The position numbers and the translations under genes are program-made. Shown one piece after another: positions 1 to 9,583 of a DNA stretch of 64,000 nucleotides. Position 1 is the first letter of the stretch, and every line of letters starts with the position of its first letter. The notes beneath the pieces are model-generated. The model saw only the letters and a list, made by a program, of their open reading frames with translations. It was not told the origin of the DNA and ran no database searches. Source of the DNA: Streptomyces qaidamensis (lineage in GTDB: Bacteria > Actinomycetota > Actinomycetes > Streptomycetales > Streptomycetaceae); NCBI RefSeq assembly GCF_001611795.1, contig NZ_CP015098.1:4526001-4590000 (forward strand). The letters are read 5' to 3'.

Positions 1-1335
1 GACCGGGCCGGGGCCGACACCGAGGGTCTCCATGATCTGGTTGCCGTCGAGGTCCGGGCGGATCGAGTCCAGCTCCTCTTGCTCCTCCAGCTTGGCGATC
101 CGCTCCTCCAGCCCGTCGTACGCACGCGACAGAGCCGCCGCCTTGCGCTTGTTACGGGTGGTGCAGTCCGAGCGGGTGAGCTTGTGGAGGCGGTCGAGGA
201 GCGGGCCGGCATCACGGACGTAACGACGGACCGCCGAGTCCGTCCACTCACCCGTGCCATAGCCGTGGAAGCGCAGGTGGAGTTCGACCAGCCGTGAGAC
301 GTCCTTCACCAACTCGTTGGAGTACTTCAGGGCCGTCATGCGCTTCTTGGTCATCTTCGCCCCGACCACCTCATGGTGGTGGAACGAGACCCGACCGTCC
401 TTCTCAAAGCGGCGCGTGCGCGGCTTGCCGATGTCGTGCAGGAGGGCAGCCAGGCGGAGGGTGAGGTCGGGACCCTCCTCCTCCAGCGCCATCGCCTGCT
501 CCAGAACGATCAGCGAGTGGTCGTAGACGTCCTTGTGACGGTGGTGCTCGTCACGCTCCAGACGCAGGGCCGGCAGCTCGGGCATCACGCGTTCGGCGAG
601 GCCTGTCTCGACGAGCAGCGTCAGCCCCTTGCGTGGCCGCTGGGAGAGGATCAGCTTGTTCAGCTCGTCCCGCACCCGCTCGGCCGAGACGATCTCGATA
701 CGTCCGGCCATCTCCGTCATCGCCGTGATGACCTCGGGGGCGACCTCGAAGTCGAGCTGAGCCGCGAAGCGCGCGGCCCTCATCATCCGCAGCGGGTCGT
801 CGGAGAACGATTCCTCCGGGGTGCCGGGTGTACGCAGCACACGGGCCGCGAGATCCTCGAGCCCGCCGTGCGGGTCGACGAACTCCTTCTCCGGCAGCGC
901 CACCGCCATGGCGTTCACCGTGAAGTCACGGCGGACGAGGTCCTCCTCGATGGAGTCGCCGTACGACACCTCGGGCTTGCGCGAGGTGCGGTCGTAGGCC
1001 TCCGAGCGGTAGGTGGTCACCTCAATCTGGTAGCCGCCCTTGTGGGCCCCCACCGTGCCGAACGCGATTCCTACCTCCCAGACGGAGTCCGCCCACGGAC
1101 GCACGATCCTGAGGACGTCCTCGGGACGGGCATCCGTCGTGAAGTCCAGGTCATTGCCGAGCCGGCCCAGCAGCGCGTCCCGTACCGAGCCGCCGACGAG
1201 GGCGAGTGAGAACCCGGCCTCCTGAAAGCGGCGGGCGAGGTCGTCGGCGACAGGAGCGACCCGCAGCAGTTCACTCACGGCGCGGTGCTGCACCTGGCTC
1301 AGGGCACTGGACGTTTCTTCGTTGGCGTTCGGCAC
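1..1335 (-). CDS. pcnA: CCA tRNA nucleotidyltransferase (3' end outside window)
   Basis: This enzyme adds or repairs the 3' CCA end of tRNAs in the cytoplasm. The reading frame is open from a GTG at 1335 to the window edge, giving 445 codons without a stop, so the C-terminus is missing. The N-terminal nucleotidyltransferase domain is clear: LVGGSVRDALLG near residue 45, then a D-x-D metal pair in GNDLDFTTDARPEDV and RRDFTVNAMA. An HD-type segment (LLHDIGKPRTRRF) follows near residue 330. The GTG start gives the usual streptomycete N-terminus VPNANEE. An AGGAGGAG run lies about 36 bases upstream, which is far for a ribosome site, but no closer in-frame start exists. It is divergent from the next gene. 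Confidence 0.95.
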   Translation of the reverse strand, partial: MPNANEETSSALSQVQHRAVSELLRVAPVADDLARRFQEAGFSLALVGGSVRDALLGRLGNDLDFTTDARPEDVLRIVRPWADSVWEVGIAFGTVGAHKGGYQIEVTTYRSEAYDRTSRKPEVSYGDSIEEDLVRRDFTVNAMAVALPEKEFVDPHGGLEDLAARVLRTPGTPEESFSDDPLRMMRAARFAAQLDFEVAPEVITAMTEMAGRIEIVSAERVRDELNKLILSQRPRKGLTLLVETGLAERVMPELPALRLERDEHHRHKDVYDHSLIVLEQAMALEEEGPDLTLRLAALLHDIGKPRTRRFEKDGRVSFHHHEVVGAKMTKKRMTALKYSNELVKDVSRLVELHLRFHGYGTGEWTDSAVRRYVRDAGPLLDRLHKLTRSDCTTRNKRKAAALSRAYDGLEERIAKLEEQEELDSIRPDLDGNQIMETLGVGPGPV

Positions 1336-1603
1336 AACAGAAGAGGGTACGTGGCTCGGGCCAACGCGGGCTCCTCCTATTCCGCATGCACCAGCATGGG
1401 GATACGTCCGTTATAGGCTCACAAGCCAAGCTCCAGGGCTGTAACGAACCCAACCCCTCCACAGGGGTGCATACCGGACAGCGCGGTGTCGGCCCCCGCG
1501 ATCTTGTGGAGCGGACCGCGGCACTTCCCCTCGGCGCACATCGTTACCATGCGTGGACGCACATTCCGACGACCACTGACGACGACGAGGGACGGACGAG
1601 CGC

Positions 1604-4009
1604 GTGGCCGAGGCGGCAGACTTCCAGGGGACCAGTGCCTCACCTGCCCGCCGCTGGCTGCGGCGCACCGGGGCTCTGCTCGCCGGCGCGCCCCTGCTGG
1701 CCGGTCTCCTCCAGTTGCCCGCCGCGACCCCGGCGGACGCCGCCGGGGAGGAGTCCTCGCAGGTTGCTTCCAGCGCGGGCTCGGTGTCGGTCGCGGTCGA
1801 CTCGCTCAGCCCCAGCGCCCCCTCCGAGGGGGACACGGTCACCGTGTCGGGCACGGTGACCAACAACGGGAAGCAGACGGTCACCGGCGCCCACGTCGAC
1901 CTACAGGTGGGGCCCCCTCTCGAAACCCGCTCGGCGATCGACACCCTCGCCAAGAGGAGCGACGACCTTCAGGGACCCGTCGGCGAAAAGGTCGGCGGCA
2001 AGTACACCGAGAAGTTCCCTGCGCTCACCCCCGGCGTCGCCGAACCCTTCAGCATCTCGGTGCCGGCCGACAAGCTCGACCTCGGAGACAACGGCGTCTA
2101 TCAGCTGGCCGTCGCGCTCTCCGGGAAGACCTCCACGCAGCCCTGGGAGCAGGTTCTCGGCATCCAGCGCACGTTCCTGCCGTGGCAGCCGGAGGAGGCG
2201 AGCACCAGGACGAAGACCACCTTCCTGTGGCCGCTGATCTCCAGCGCCCACATGGCGGCCGAGACGGGGTCGAACGAGCAGCAGACGCCGGTCTTCCGTG
2301 ACGACGAGCTCGCCGAGGAGATCGCCCCCGGCGGCCGTCTCGACCAGATGGTGTCGCTGGGCAAGGGCCTCGATGTCACGTGGGTGGTCGACCCGGATCT
2401 GCTGGCGTCGGTCGACGCGATGACGGGGAGCTACCAGGTCCGCAGCGCGGACGGCAGCACCACCCCCGGCAAGAACCAGGAGGTCGCCAAGCACTGGCTG
2501 GCCGAGCTCCAGCAGGCTGTCACGGGCGAAGAGGTGGCCGCCCTGCCTTTCGGCGACCCCGACCTGGCCTCCCTCGCCCACAACGGCACGAGCGTCACCG
2601 GCTCGCTGAACCACCTCAAGGAGGCCACCGACGCCGCCGACGAGACGGTGGACACGATCCTCCACGTGAAACCGTCCACGGACTTCGTCTGGCCGGTGGA
2701 CGGCGCCGTCGACCCCTCGATCGTGAAGGTCGCCACATCCGCGGGCGCCGACAAGGTCATCACCCGCAGCGACAGCCTCCAGGACAACCTGTCGTACACG
2801 CCCTCCGCGGCCCGGCCCATCGGCGGCGGCACCACGGCGGTCGTCGCGGACTCCCGGATGTCCACGGCGTTCCGGGGCGACCTCACCAAGGCCTCCGCCT
2901 ACACACTCGCCGTGCAGCGTTTCCTGGCTCAGAGCCTCACGCTCGGCCTGCAGACCGGCAAGCAGCGCAGCGTCGTCGTGGCCCCGCAGCGCATGCCGTC
3001 CGTGAGCCAGGCGCAGGCCATGGCCGAGGCGCTGGCGGCCCTCCAGGGCGGTAACTGGTCCGAGTCGCAGGACCTCACGGCCGCCGCCAAAGCCAAGCCG
3101 GACCCTGCTGCCAACACGAAGGTGCCGCCGGCCGCCGCGTATCCCTCCTCGCTGCGCAAGCAGGAGCTTCCTCGGGCGGCCTTCGAGCAGATCGCCAGGA
3201 CCCAGAGCAAGCTCGACAAGTTCAAGGTGATCCTCACCCGCCAATCCCGGGTGGTGACCCCCTTCGGGCGGGCCATGAACCGCGAGATGTCCACGTCGTG
3301 GCGCGGCCAGGGCGTCGCTGCGGTCGGATACCGCGATGGCATCGAGTCGTACCTCAACGGGCTCATCGACGGCGTCAAGCTGATCCAGAAGTCCGAGACC
3401 AAGCTCTCCGGCCGCAGCGCCATGATCCCCGTGACCGTCCAGAACAACCTCGTCCAAGGCGTCGAGAACCTGACCTTGCGGCTCACATCGACGAATCCCA
3501 CGCGACTCAAGATCGGCGGAGACCGCTACGAGGAGCAGCCCGTCACCGTCAACGGCGGCCACGCCCAGTCGGTGAAGTTCACCACGTCGGCCAACGCCAA
3601 CGGCCAGGCGAAAGTCGTCGCCCAGCTGTACACGGAGGACGGCCAGAAGTACGGCGCCCCGGTCGACTTCGACGTGAGGGTCACCGAGGTCACCCCCACG
3701 GTGATGCTGGTCATCGGCGGTGGCGTCCTGCTCCTGGTCCTCGCGGGCTTCCGGATGTACACGCAGCGCAAGCGCGCCGCCGCCCGTGAAGCCGCCGAGG
3801 ACGACACGGCCGAGGCGGGCGACGAGACCGACGGCCCGCAGAGCCAGGTCGACGAAGCGCAGAACCCGGAGACCTCCGGCGCACGTCCTGAGCAGGAGAC
3901 CGTGGCCGGCTCCCGGGCGGACGGCCCGGAGCAGCCGAGTGACCCGGCCCCGGACACCGCAGCGGAAAGCGCCGACCCGTCCGGCACGGGTGAGAGAGTG
4001 GACCGTTGA
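1604..4009 (+). CDS. DUF6049 family secreted, membrane-anchored protein
   Basis: An 801-residue protein of unknown function that is conserved next to murJ in streptomycetes. It has a signal-peptide-like start (RRWLRRTGALLAGAPLLAGL, residues about 18-37). A long extracytoplasmic part follows, opening with a beta-rich NEW3/CARDB-like segment. Near residue 695-715 is one C-terminal membrane helix (VMLVIGGGVLLLVLAGF), then a basic stop-transfer and an acidic, low-complexity cytoplasmic tail. This gives an outside-facing, tail-anchored topology. GTG start. It lies 43 bases before murJ, so the two are probably co-transcribed. A role in envelope assembly is inferred only from this position. Confidence 0.85.
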   Translation: MAEAADFQGTSASPARRWLRRTGALLAGAPLLAGLLQLPAATPADAAGEESSQVASSAGSVSVAVDSLSPSAPSEGDTVTVSGTVTNNGKQTVTGAHVDLQVGPPLETRSAIDTLAKRSDDLQGPVGEKVGGKYTEKFPALTPGVAEPFSISVPADKLDLGDNGVYQLAVALSGKTSTQPWEQVLGIQRTFLPWQPEEASTRTKTTFLWPLISSAHMAAETGSNEQQTPVFRDDELAEEIAPGGRLDQMVSLGKGLDVTWVVDPDLLASVDAMTGSYQVRSADGSTTPGKNQEVAKHWLAELQQAVTGEEVAALPFGDPDLASLAHNGTSVTGSLNHLKEATDAADETVDTILHVKPSTDFVWPVDGAVDPSIVKVATSAGADKVITRSDSLQDNLSYTPSAARPIGGGTTAVVADSRMSTAFRGDLTKASAYTLAVQRFLAQSLTLGLQTGKQRSVVVAPQRMPSVSQAQAMAEALAALQGGNWSESQDLTAAAKAKPDPAANTKVPPAAAYPSSLRKQELPRAAFEQIARTQSKLDKFKVILTRQSRVVTPFGRAMNREMSTSWRGQGVAAVGYRDGIESYLNGLIDGVKLIQKSETKLSGRSAMIPVTVQNNLVQGVENLTLRLTSTNPTRLKIGGDRYEEQPVTVNGGHAQSVKFTTSANANGQAKVVAQLYTEDGQKYGAPVDFDVRVTEVTPTVMLVIGGGVLLLVLAGFRMYTQRKRAAAREAAEDDTAEAGDETDGPQSQVDEAQNPETSGARPEQETVAGSRADGPEQPSDPAPDTAAESADPSGTGERVDR

Positions 4010-4052
4010 GAAATCGTGGCCGGTGGGCCCGGGACGATGAGGTGGGGTAACC

Positions 4053-6350
4053 ATGAACGCGCCGTACGACGGTGACCGCGGCCATGCCGCGGGCAGCCCG
4101 GGCCACCCCGATGCGGGCGGGTCCGAGGGTTCACCGCCCGAGCACGGCCAGGTGCCGCCGCAGCCGCCCGCGGACATGTACCTCCAGGACGTCTACGGCC
4201 AGGACCCCTACCAGGCCCAGGACCTCTCCGCCCAAGACCCCGTCGGCGAGGCGCTGTACGACCGCGCCGCGCACCCGCCGCCCGCTCCCGGCACGTACCA
4301 GCCGCAGCAGCAGCTGTACGGCCAGCCGCCGCAGTCGCCGTACGCGCCCGACCCGCAGGTGTGGGCGCAGACGCCCGCACCGGAGCCGGAGGGCGCCACG
4401 CGGCATCTGCCGTACGGCGACGACCCCCGCACCACCCAGTTCGTGGGAGTGGACGACCTCGTCTCCCAGGCGGGTGAGCCGCGCCAGGAGCCGGACGCGT
4501 TCGCACATCTCTTCCGGGACCAGCAGCAGAGCAGCGGCCACCCGTCCTACGAGTCGACGTCGGTCCCCGGCCCCTCCCCGGCCCCGGGGCAGACGGCACA
4601 GGGCCCGTACACACCGCAGGACCAGTACACGACGCCCGGCCGGGCCGCGGCGACAGTGCCGCCCCTCGTGGACGGGACGCCGGCCCCTGAGCCCGCCGCC
4701 TCGTCCGCTCCTAAGAAGGGCGGACGCGCCGCGGGCCTGATGAAGTCCAGCGCCGTGATGGCGGCGGGCACGATGGTCTCCCGCCTCACCGGCTTCATCC
4801 GCTCCGCGCTGATCGTGTCGGCGCTGGGTGTCGGCCTCCTCGGCGACACCTTCCAGGTCGCCTACCAGCTGCCGACGATGATCTACATCCTCACCGTCGG
4901 CGGTGGTCTCAACTCCGTCTTCGTGCCGCAGCTCGTGCGCGCCATGAAGGAGGACGACGACGGCGGCGAGGCCTACGCCAACCGCCTGCTCACCCTGGTC
5001 ATCGTGACGCTCGGCGCACTCACCGCTCTCTCGGTCCTCGGCGCGCCGCTCCTGATCCGCATGCTGTCCGCCCCGGTGGCCAGCGACCCGGCCGCGAACC
5101 AGGTCGCCGTCACCTTCGCCCAGTACTTCCTGCCCACGATCTTCTTCATGGGCATCCACGTGGTGATGGGCCAGATCCTCAACGCCCGTGGCAAGTTCGG
5201 CGCGATGATGTGGACCCCGGTCCTGAACAACATCGTCATCATCGTGACGCTGGGCATGTTCATCTACGTCTACGGCACCGCGGCCAGCTCCGGGATGAAG
5301 GCCACGACCATCCCGCCGGAGGGCCAGCGCCTGCTCGGCATCGGCGTCCTGCTCGGCCTCGTGGTCCAGGCGCTGGCGATGATCCCCTACCTGCGCGAGA
5401 CCGGTTTCCGGCTGCGGCTGCGCTTCGACTGGAAGGGCCAGGGCCTCGGCAAGGCCGTCACGCTGGCCAAGTGGACGGTCCTGTTCGTCCTCGCCAACCA
5501 GGCGGGCGCCATGATCGTCATCCAGCTGTCCACCGCCGCGGGCAAAGCCTCTCCGGTCGACGGCACCGGCTTCGCCGCCTACGCCAACGCGCAACTGATC
5601 TGGGGCCTGCCGCAGGCCATCATCACGGTTTCCCTCATGGCCGCCCTGCTGCCGCGCCTGTCACGCTCGGCGGCCGAGGGCGACGGGGGAGCCGTCCGCG
5701 ACGACATCTCCCAGGGCCTGCGCACCACGGCGGTCGCGATCGTGCCGATCGCGTTCGGGTTCCTCTCCCTCGGCATCCCGATGTGCACGCTGATGTTCGG
5801 CTCCTCCGGCACCAGCGAGGCCACCAACATGGGCTTCATGCTGATGGCGTTCGGACTCGGCCTGATCCCGTACTCGGTGCAGTACGTGGTCCTGCGTGCC
5901 TTCTACGCCTATGAGGACACCCGAACTCCCTTCTACAACACGGTCATCGTGGCCGCGGTCAACGCGGGCGCCTCGGCGACCTGCTACTTCGTCATCCCGT
6001 CCCGCTGGGCCGTGGTCGGCATGGCCGCCTCGTACGGCCTGGCCTACGCGATCGGCGTCGGCGTCGCATGGCGCCGGCTGCGCAAGCGCCTCGGCGGGGA
6101 CCTCGACGGCGCCCGCGTCCTGCGGACTTACGCCCGGCTGTGCATCGCGTCGGTCCCGGCCGCCCTGCTCAGCGGCGCGGCCTGTTACGGCATCGGACAT
6201 TCGCTCGGCCAAGGTCCCGCGGGTTCGCTCGCCGCGGTCCTGGCAGGCGGCGTCGTACTGCTCGGAATCTTCTTCGTCGCTGCCCGCCGCATGCGCATCG
6301 AGGAACTCAACTCGCTGGTCGGCATGGTCCGCGGACGCCTGGGACGTTGA
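4053..6350 (+). CDS. murJ: Lipid II flippase MurJ (MviN family)
   Basis: MurJ moves the peptidoglycan precursor lipid II across the membrane. The first 220 or so residues are a Pro/Gln/Tyr-rich disordered cytoplasmic extension, absent from E. coli MurJ but common in actinomycetes. The polytopic MOP-superfamily core then begins with MKSSAVMAAGTMVSRLTGF, with many hydrophobic helices to the C-terminus (about 14 expected). ATG start. The pseudokinase gene that follows is the separated counterpart of the domain fused to MviN in mycobacteria (Rv3910), where it recruits the FHA protein FhaA. That comparison is family knowledge. The adjacency is seen here. Confidence 0.95.
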   Translation: MNAPYDGDRGHAAGSPGHPDAGGSEGSPPEHGQVPPQPPADMYLQDVYGQDPYQAQDLSAQDPVGEALYDRAAHPPPAPGTYQPQQQLYGQPPQSPYAPDPQVWAQTPAPEPEGATRHLPYGDDPRTTQFVGVDDLVSQAGEPRQEPDAFAHLFRDQQQSSGHPSYESTSVPGPSPAPGQTAQGPYTPQDQYTTPGRAAATVPPLVDGTPAPEPAASSAPKKGGRAAGLMKSSAVMAAGTMVSRLTGFIRSALIVSALGVGLLGDTFQVAYQLPTMIYILTVGGGLNSVFVPQLVRAMKEDDDGGEAYANRLLTLVIVTLGALTALSVLGAPLLIRMLSAPVASDPAANQVAVTFAQYFLPTIFFMGIHVVMGQILNARGKFGAMMWTPVLNNIVIIVTLGMFIYVYGTAASSGMKATTIPPEGQRLLGIGVLLGLVVQALAMIPYLRETGFRLRLRFDWKGQGLGKAVTLAKWTVLFVLANQAGAMIVIQLSTAAGKASPVDGTGFAAYANAQLIWGLPQAIITVSLMAALLPRLSRSAAEGDGGAVRDDISQGLRTTAVAIVPIAFGFLSLGIPMCTLMFGSSGTSEATNMGFMLMAFGLGLIPYSVQYVVLRAFYAYEDTRTPFYNTVIVAAVNAGASATCYFVIPSRWAVVGMAASYGLAYAIGVGVAWRRLRKRLGGDLDGARVLRTYARLCIASVPAALLSGAACYGIGHSLGQGPAGSLAAVLAGGVVLLGIFFVAARRMRIEELNSLVGMVRGRLGR

Positions 6351-6436
6351 GTCGGGGGGTAGGCGCACAACCATCGTCAGCCACCGCGTGTCGTGCATAG
6401 CGGCGGACTGTGGGCACAATTGGTTTCGGCTTCGGA

Positions 6437-6473
6437 CGGCGCGCAATGGATGCCGGCCGGCGCGCAATGGATG
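6437..6473. repeat. 16-bp direct repeat ahead of pseudokinase gene
   Basis: CGGCGCGCAATGGATG occurs exactly at 6437-6452 and again at 6458-6473, with a period of 21 bases. It lies in the murJ to pseudokinase gap just before the chosen start. It may be a small tandem duplication in a leader or a protein-binding site. No function is known. Confidence 0.6.
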
Positions 6474-6490
6474 GGGAGGCAGGAACGACG

Positions 6491-8203
6491 GTGGCGGAAC
6501 GGAGTACGGCTGCCGTCGACGTGGCAGACAACAGCGACGACACGTCGCTGACCGCACAGGCGGACCAGTCCACGGCCGACGGGGTGGCCAAGAACCGGGA
6601 GCGGGACACGGACAGCGACGAGGTACAGGAGAGCACCCGGACCGACGGTGCCGGAACGACCTCGCCGCCCGAACTGCACAGTGGTCACAAACTCGCCAGA
6701 CGCTACCGCCTCGAGGAGTGCGTCACCCGTCTGGACGGTTTCAGCAGTTGGCGTGCCGTGGACGAGAAGCTCCGCCGTGCCGTCGGCGTGCACATCCTGC
6801 CCGCCGACCACTCGCGAGCCCGCTCCGTCCTGGCGGCCGCCCGCTCCTCCGCCCTCCTGGGTGACCCTCGCTTCGTCCAGGTGCTGGACGCGGTGGAGGA
6901 GAACGAAGTCGTCTACGTCGTCCACGAGTGGCTGCCCGACGCGACGGAACTGACCACACTCCTCGCCTCCGGGCCCCTGGAGCCCTACGACGCCTACCAG
7001 ATGGTCAGTCAGGTCTCCTCCGCCATGGCCGCAGCCCATCGTGAGGGCCTCGCCCATCTGCGGCTGAACCCCAACGCCGTACTGCGCGCCTCGACCGGTC
7101 AGTGGCGCATCCGCGGCCTCGCCGTGAACGCCGCCCTGCGAGGCGTCGCGTCCGACACCCCGCAGCGCACCGACACCGAGGCCATCGGTGCCTTGCTGTA
7201 CGCGGCGCTCACGCAGCGCTGGCCGTACGAGAGCGACGCATACGGCCTGTCGGGCCTGCCGAAGGACATCGGCCTGATCGCGCCCGACCAGGTGCGGGCC
7301 GGGGTGCACCGCGGTCTGTCCGAGCTCTCGATGCGCGCGCTCGCCAACGACGGTGCCACCGCCTCCCGGCACGAGTCGCCGTGCACCACGCCTGAGGAGT
7401 TGGTGAAGGCGATCGGCGAGATGCCCCGCATCCGCCCGCCGGAGCCGGCGTTCACCGCCCCGCCCGAGTACCAGCGCACGACGTATCAGCAGGGCACCTA
7501 CGGCCGTCAGGGCCCGCGCCCCGGCGTCACCCAGCCGATCACGACCCCGCCGCCCCCGCTCCAGAGCCGCACGGGCAAGGCCCTGAAGTGGGCCGTCTCC
7601 GCACTTCTGATCGCCGCTCTGGGTCTCGGCAGCTGGCAGCTCGCGGACGCGCTGATGGACCAGGGCGGCAAGAACGAGGACCCGGGCCAGACGCAGACGA
7701 ACGACGGGGACGGCGGCAACAAGCCGGTCGCACCGCTGAAGCAGATCCCGATCGACAGCGTACGGGAGTTCACCCCGGGCGGTTCCGGCATACAGGAGGA
7801 CGAGGTCCAGCTAGCCGTCGACGGCCAGGCGGACACCGCCTGGATCACGCCGGAGTACCGGGGGTACCCCAACTTCGGAAATCTGCCGCAGCGCAAGGAC
7901 GGCAGCGGGCTGATCCTGGACCTCGGCAAAAGCACAGACGTGTCCCGTCTCGATATTTCCATGTACCGAAGCGGGCAGACAGCACAGATTCTCGCCGCCG
8001 ATGCCGATACTTCCGATCCGTCATCTCTAAGTGATTTCCCCCACGAACTGACCGAATTGTCGACCGTGGGTTCCGATCTCAAGGTCACGCTGAAGAAGCC
8101 GGTCAAGACGCGTTACATCCTCATCCACATCACGAAACTTCCGGTCGACGGCTCCGCGGACCGCTTCCGAGGAGGTATCTCAGAAATTCAAGTGCGCGGC
8201 TGA
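6491..8203 (+). CDS. Membrane pseudokinase with extracellular galactose-binding-like domain
   Basis: A 570-residue protein with an N-terminal Ser/Thr-kinase-like fold (about residues 45-300), a Pro-rich linker, one membrane helix (ALKWAVSALLIAALGLGSW, near 365-385) and an extracellular discoidin/F5-8C-like domain to the end. The kinase catalytic loop, normally HRDxxxxN, reads HLRLNPNAV and there is no DFG motif, so it should be catalytically dead. In mycobacteria the same pseudokinase is fused to MviN and regulates peptidoglycan precursor export. Here it is a separate gene right behind murJ. The GTG at 6491 is chosen because GGGGAGG lies 10-12 bases upstream. An in-frame GTG at 6410 is possible but has no good ribosome site. 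Confidence 0.85.
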   Translation: MAERSTAAVDVADNSDDTSLTAQADQSTADGVAKNRERDTDSDEVQESTRTDGAGTTSPPELHSGHKLARRYRLEECVTRLDGFSSWRAVDEKLRRAVGVHILPADHSRARSVLAAARSSALLGDPRFVQVLDAVEENEVVYVVHEWLPDATELTTLLASGPLEPYDAYQMVSQVSSAMAAAHREGLAHLRLNPNAVLRASTGQWRIRGLAVNAALRGVASDTPQRTDTEAIGALLYAALTQRWPYESDAYGLSGLPKDIGLIAPDQVRAGVHRGLSELSMRALANDGATASRHESPCTTPEELVKAIGEMPRIRPPEPAFTAPPEYQRTTYQQGTYGRQGPRPGVTQPITTPPPPLQSRTGKALKWAVSALLIAALGLGSWQLADALMDQGGKNEDPGQTQTNDGDGGNKPVAPLKQIPIDSVREFTPGGSGIQEDEVQLAVDGQADTAWITPEYRGYPNFGNLPQRKDGSGLILDLGKSTDVSRLDISMYRSGQTAQILAADADTSDPSSLSDFPHELTELSTVGSDLKVTLKKPVKTRYILIHITKLPVDGSADRFRGGISEIQVRG

Positions 8204-8227
8204 GAACGATCCAGCTGCACCGAAAGC

Positions 8228-8263
8228 GCGTCCGGTTCGAAGTTCAGGCTCCGAACCGGACGC
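8228..8263. terminator. Bidirectional terminator hairpin
   Basis: A 12-bp perfect stem (GCGTCCGGTTCG at 8228-8239 with its complement at 8252-8263) lies between the convergent pseudokinase and SapA-like genes. It overlaps the last codons of the latter. No strong U-run is seen. Confidence 0.6.
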
Positions 8264-8655
8264 AATGATCAGCCCAGTGACCCCAGCCGGATATGTCACC
8301 TGTGGTCCCCACCTGGCCGCGGAACCGCACGCACGCCCCATTGGCATACAGGCTCACCGGGCCGGCGTGGTAGGAGTAATACCCAGAGTCCGTCTTCTTG
8401 GTCCCGCCGAGCACCTCAAGCTCAGCTATCATCCGCAACTTGACTCCAGGGGACCGTGATGTGGTGATCACACAGTTGGTGCCCTTGCTGTAGTAGAGAT
8501 CCACCCCCTGCGTCAAAGGAAAGCCGGTCAATTCGACTTCCCGGGCACGTGGTCGCAGCCTGAGCCGTTCCGGATCCCGCAAAAATGACCGCTCCCGCGA
8601 TGGTCGACACGACCGTCCCCATAGCGGCAGCTCGACGCCCACTCAACTTCTTCAC
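8244..8655 (-). pseudogene. SapA-like spore-associated secreted protein, frameshifted
   Basis: The GTG at 8655 has AGGAGA seven bases upstream and starts a good signal peptide: VKKLSGRRAAAMGTVV, a hydrophobic core, then GTAQA-ATTCPG. The frame then breaks near 8548-8556, in a CCCGGG run. The adjacent frame continues with a coherent small Cys-containing domain (GVDLYYSKGTNCVITT, then DSGYYSYHAGPVSLYANGAC) to a stop at 8244. Deleting one base joins the two. The length of 412 bases is 3n+1, as expected for a one-base insertion. The pattern NCV-T, then DSG-Y-YAGPV, then G-CV resembles Streptomyces spore-associated protein SapA. A sequencing error or a recent inactivation are both possible. Confidence 0.65.
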
Positions 8656-8854
8656 CAGCTTCTCCTGTTGCCAGCTGTGTGGCCAACATGACGCATCAAT
8701 GACCAGCAGAGAGCTAATGATCATGATCAAGCCAATGGGAGGTGCTGTGTCTGTCATCGCGTTCCGAGACCCGCCTCGGGCTCGCTGAGGCACGTTTACA
8801 TCCCACCGGCCCTCAGGATTCAATGGACCACTCAGAGCGGAACGGGGAGGGGAC

Positions 8855-9583
8855 GTGCAGGTAGAGCACCAGAACAGCTCACCGGCGACCGATGCCCAAC
8901 TGATCCGCCTTCATGTAGGAGGCGACCCGGAAGCCTTCGCCGAGTTGGTACGCCGTCATCGCGACCGGCTCTGGGCCGTCGCGCTGCGGACGCTCGGCGA
9001 CCGCGAGGAAGCCGCTGACGCCGTGCAGGACGCCCTCGTGTCCGCCTACCGGGCCGCCCACACCTTCCGGGGCCAGTCGGCCGTTACGACGTGGCTGCAC
9101 AGGATCACGGTGAACGCATGCCTGGACCGCGCCCGCAAGGCGGCCTCCCGGAAGACCTCTCCCGTCGACGACACCGAGCGCCTGGAGCAGCTGCTGGAGC
9201 CGCACGAGTCGGCCTCGGCCCCAGCCGAGCGAAACGATCTCCACCGGCAGCTCATCGAAGCCCTGGGAACCCTACCGGCCGATCAGCGTGCCGCGCTCGT
9301 CCTGGTGGACATGCAGGGCTACCCGGTCGCGGAGGCGGCCCGCATCCTCGACGTGCCCACCGGCACGGTCAAGAGCAGATGTGCGCGAGGCAGAGCCAGG
9401 CTCCTGCCGCTGCTCACCCATCTACGGCAGGACGGCAGCGGTGAGGGCAAGAACCCGGGCGGAGAACGGAACCGGACGCAGGGCCCGGCCGTCCCACCCG
9501 CAGCGGGCCCGTCCCGAGCGGGATCCCCGGACGCAGGACCGAGCGACTCAGCGGCAGTGAAGGGCGGAGGTGGACGAGCGTGA
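8855..9583 (+). CDS. sigM: ECF RNA polymerase sigma factor SigM
   Basis: A group IV (ECF) sigma factor of 242 residues. Region 2 is seen around LRTLGDREEAADAVQDAL and region 4 around LPADQRAALVLVDMQGY, then the helix-turn-helix PVAEAARILDVPTGTVKSR. The C-terminal 60 or so residues are a Gly/Pro/Ser-rich tail that looks disordered. GTG start behind GGGGAGGGGAC. The murJ, sigM, anti-sigma, trxB, trxA order matches that of mycobacteria, where SigM answers envelope or redox stress. The stop overlaps the anti-sigma start as GTGA, so translation is coupled. Confidence 0.93.
   Translation: MQVEHQNSSPATDAQLIRLHVGGDPEAFAELVRRHRDRLWAVALRTLGDREEAADAVQDALVSAYRAAHTFRGQSAVTTWLHRITVNACLDRARKAASRKTSPVDDTERLEQLLEPHESASAPAERNDLHRQLIEALGTLPADQRAALVLVDMQGYPVAEAARILDVPTGTVKSRCARGRARLLPLLTHLRQDGSGEGKNPGGERNRTQGPAVPPAAGPSRAGSPDAGPSDSAAVKGGGGRA

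Noticed and set aside
373..1209. Long plus-strand open frame over pcnA
   Set aside because: It is the antisense shadow of pcnA; codon pattern and protein match only on the minus strand.
1901..4177. 758-codon minus-strand frame over the DUF6049 gene
   Set aside because: High-GC shadow frame with Arg/Gly/Leu-rich, low-meaning sequence. The plus-strand product has signal peptide and membrane helix in the right places.
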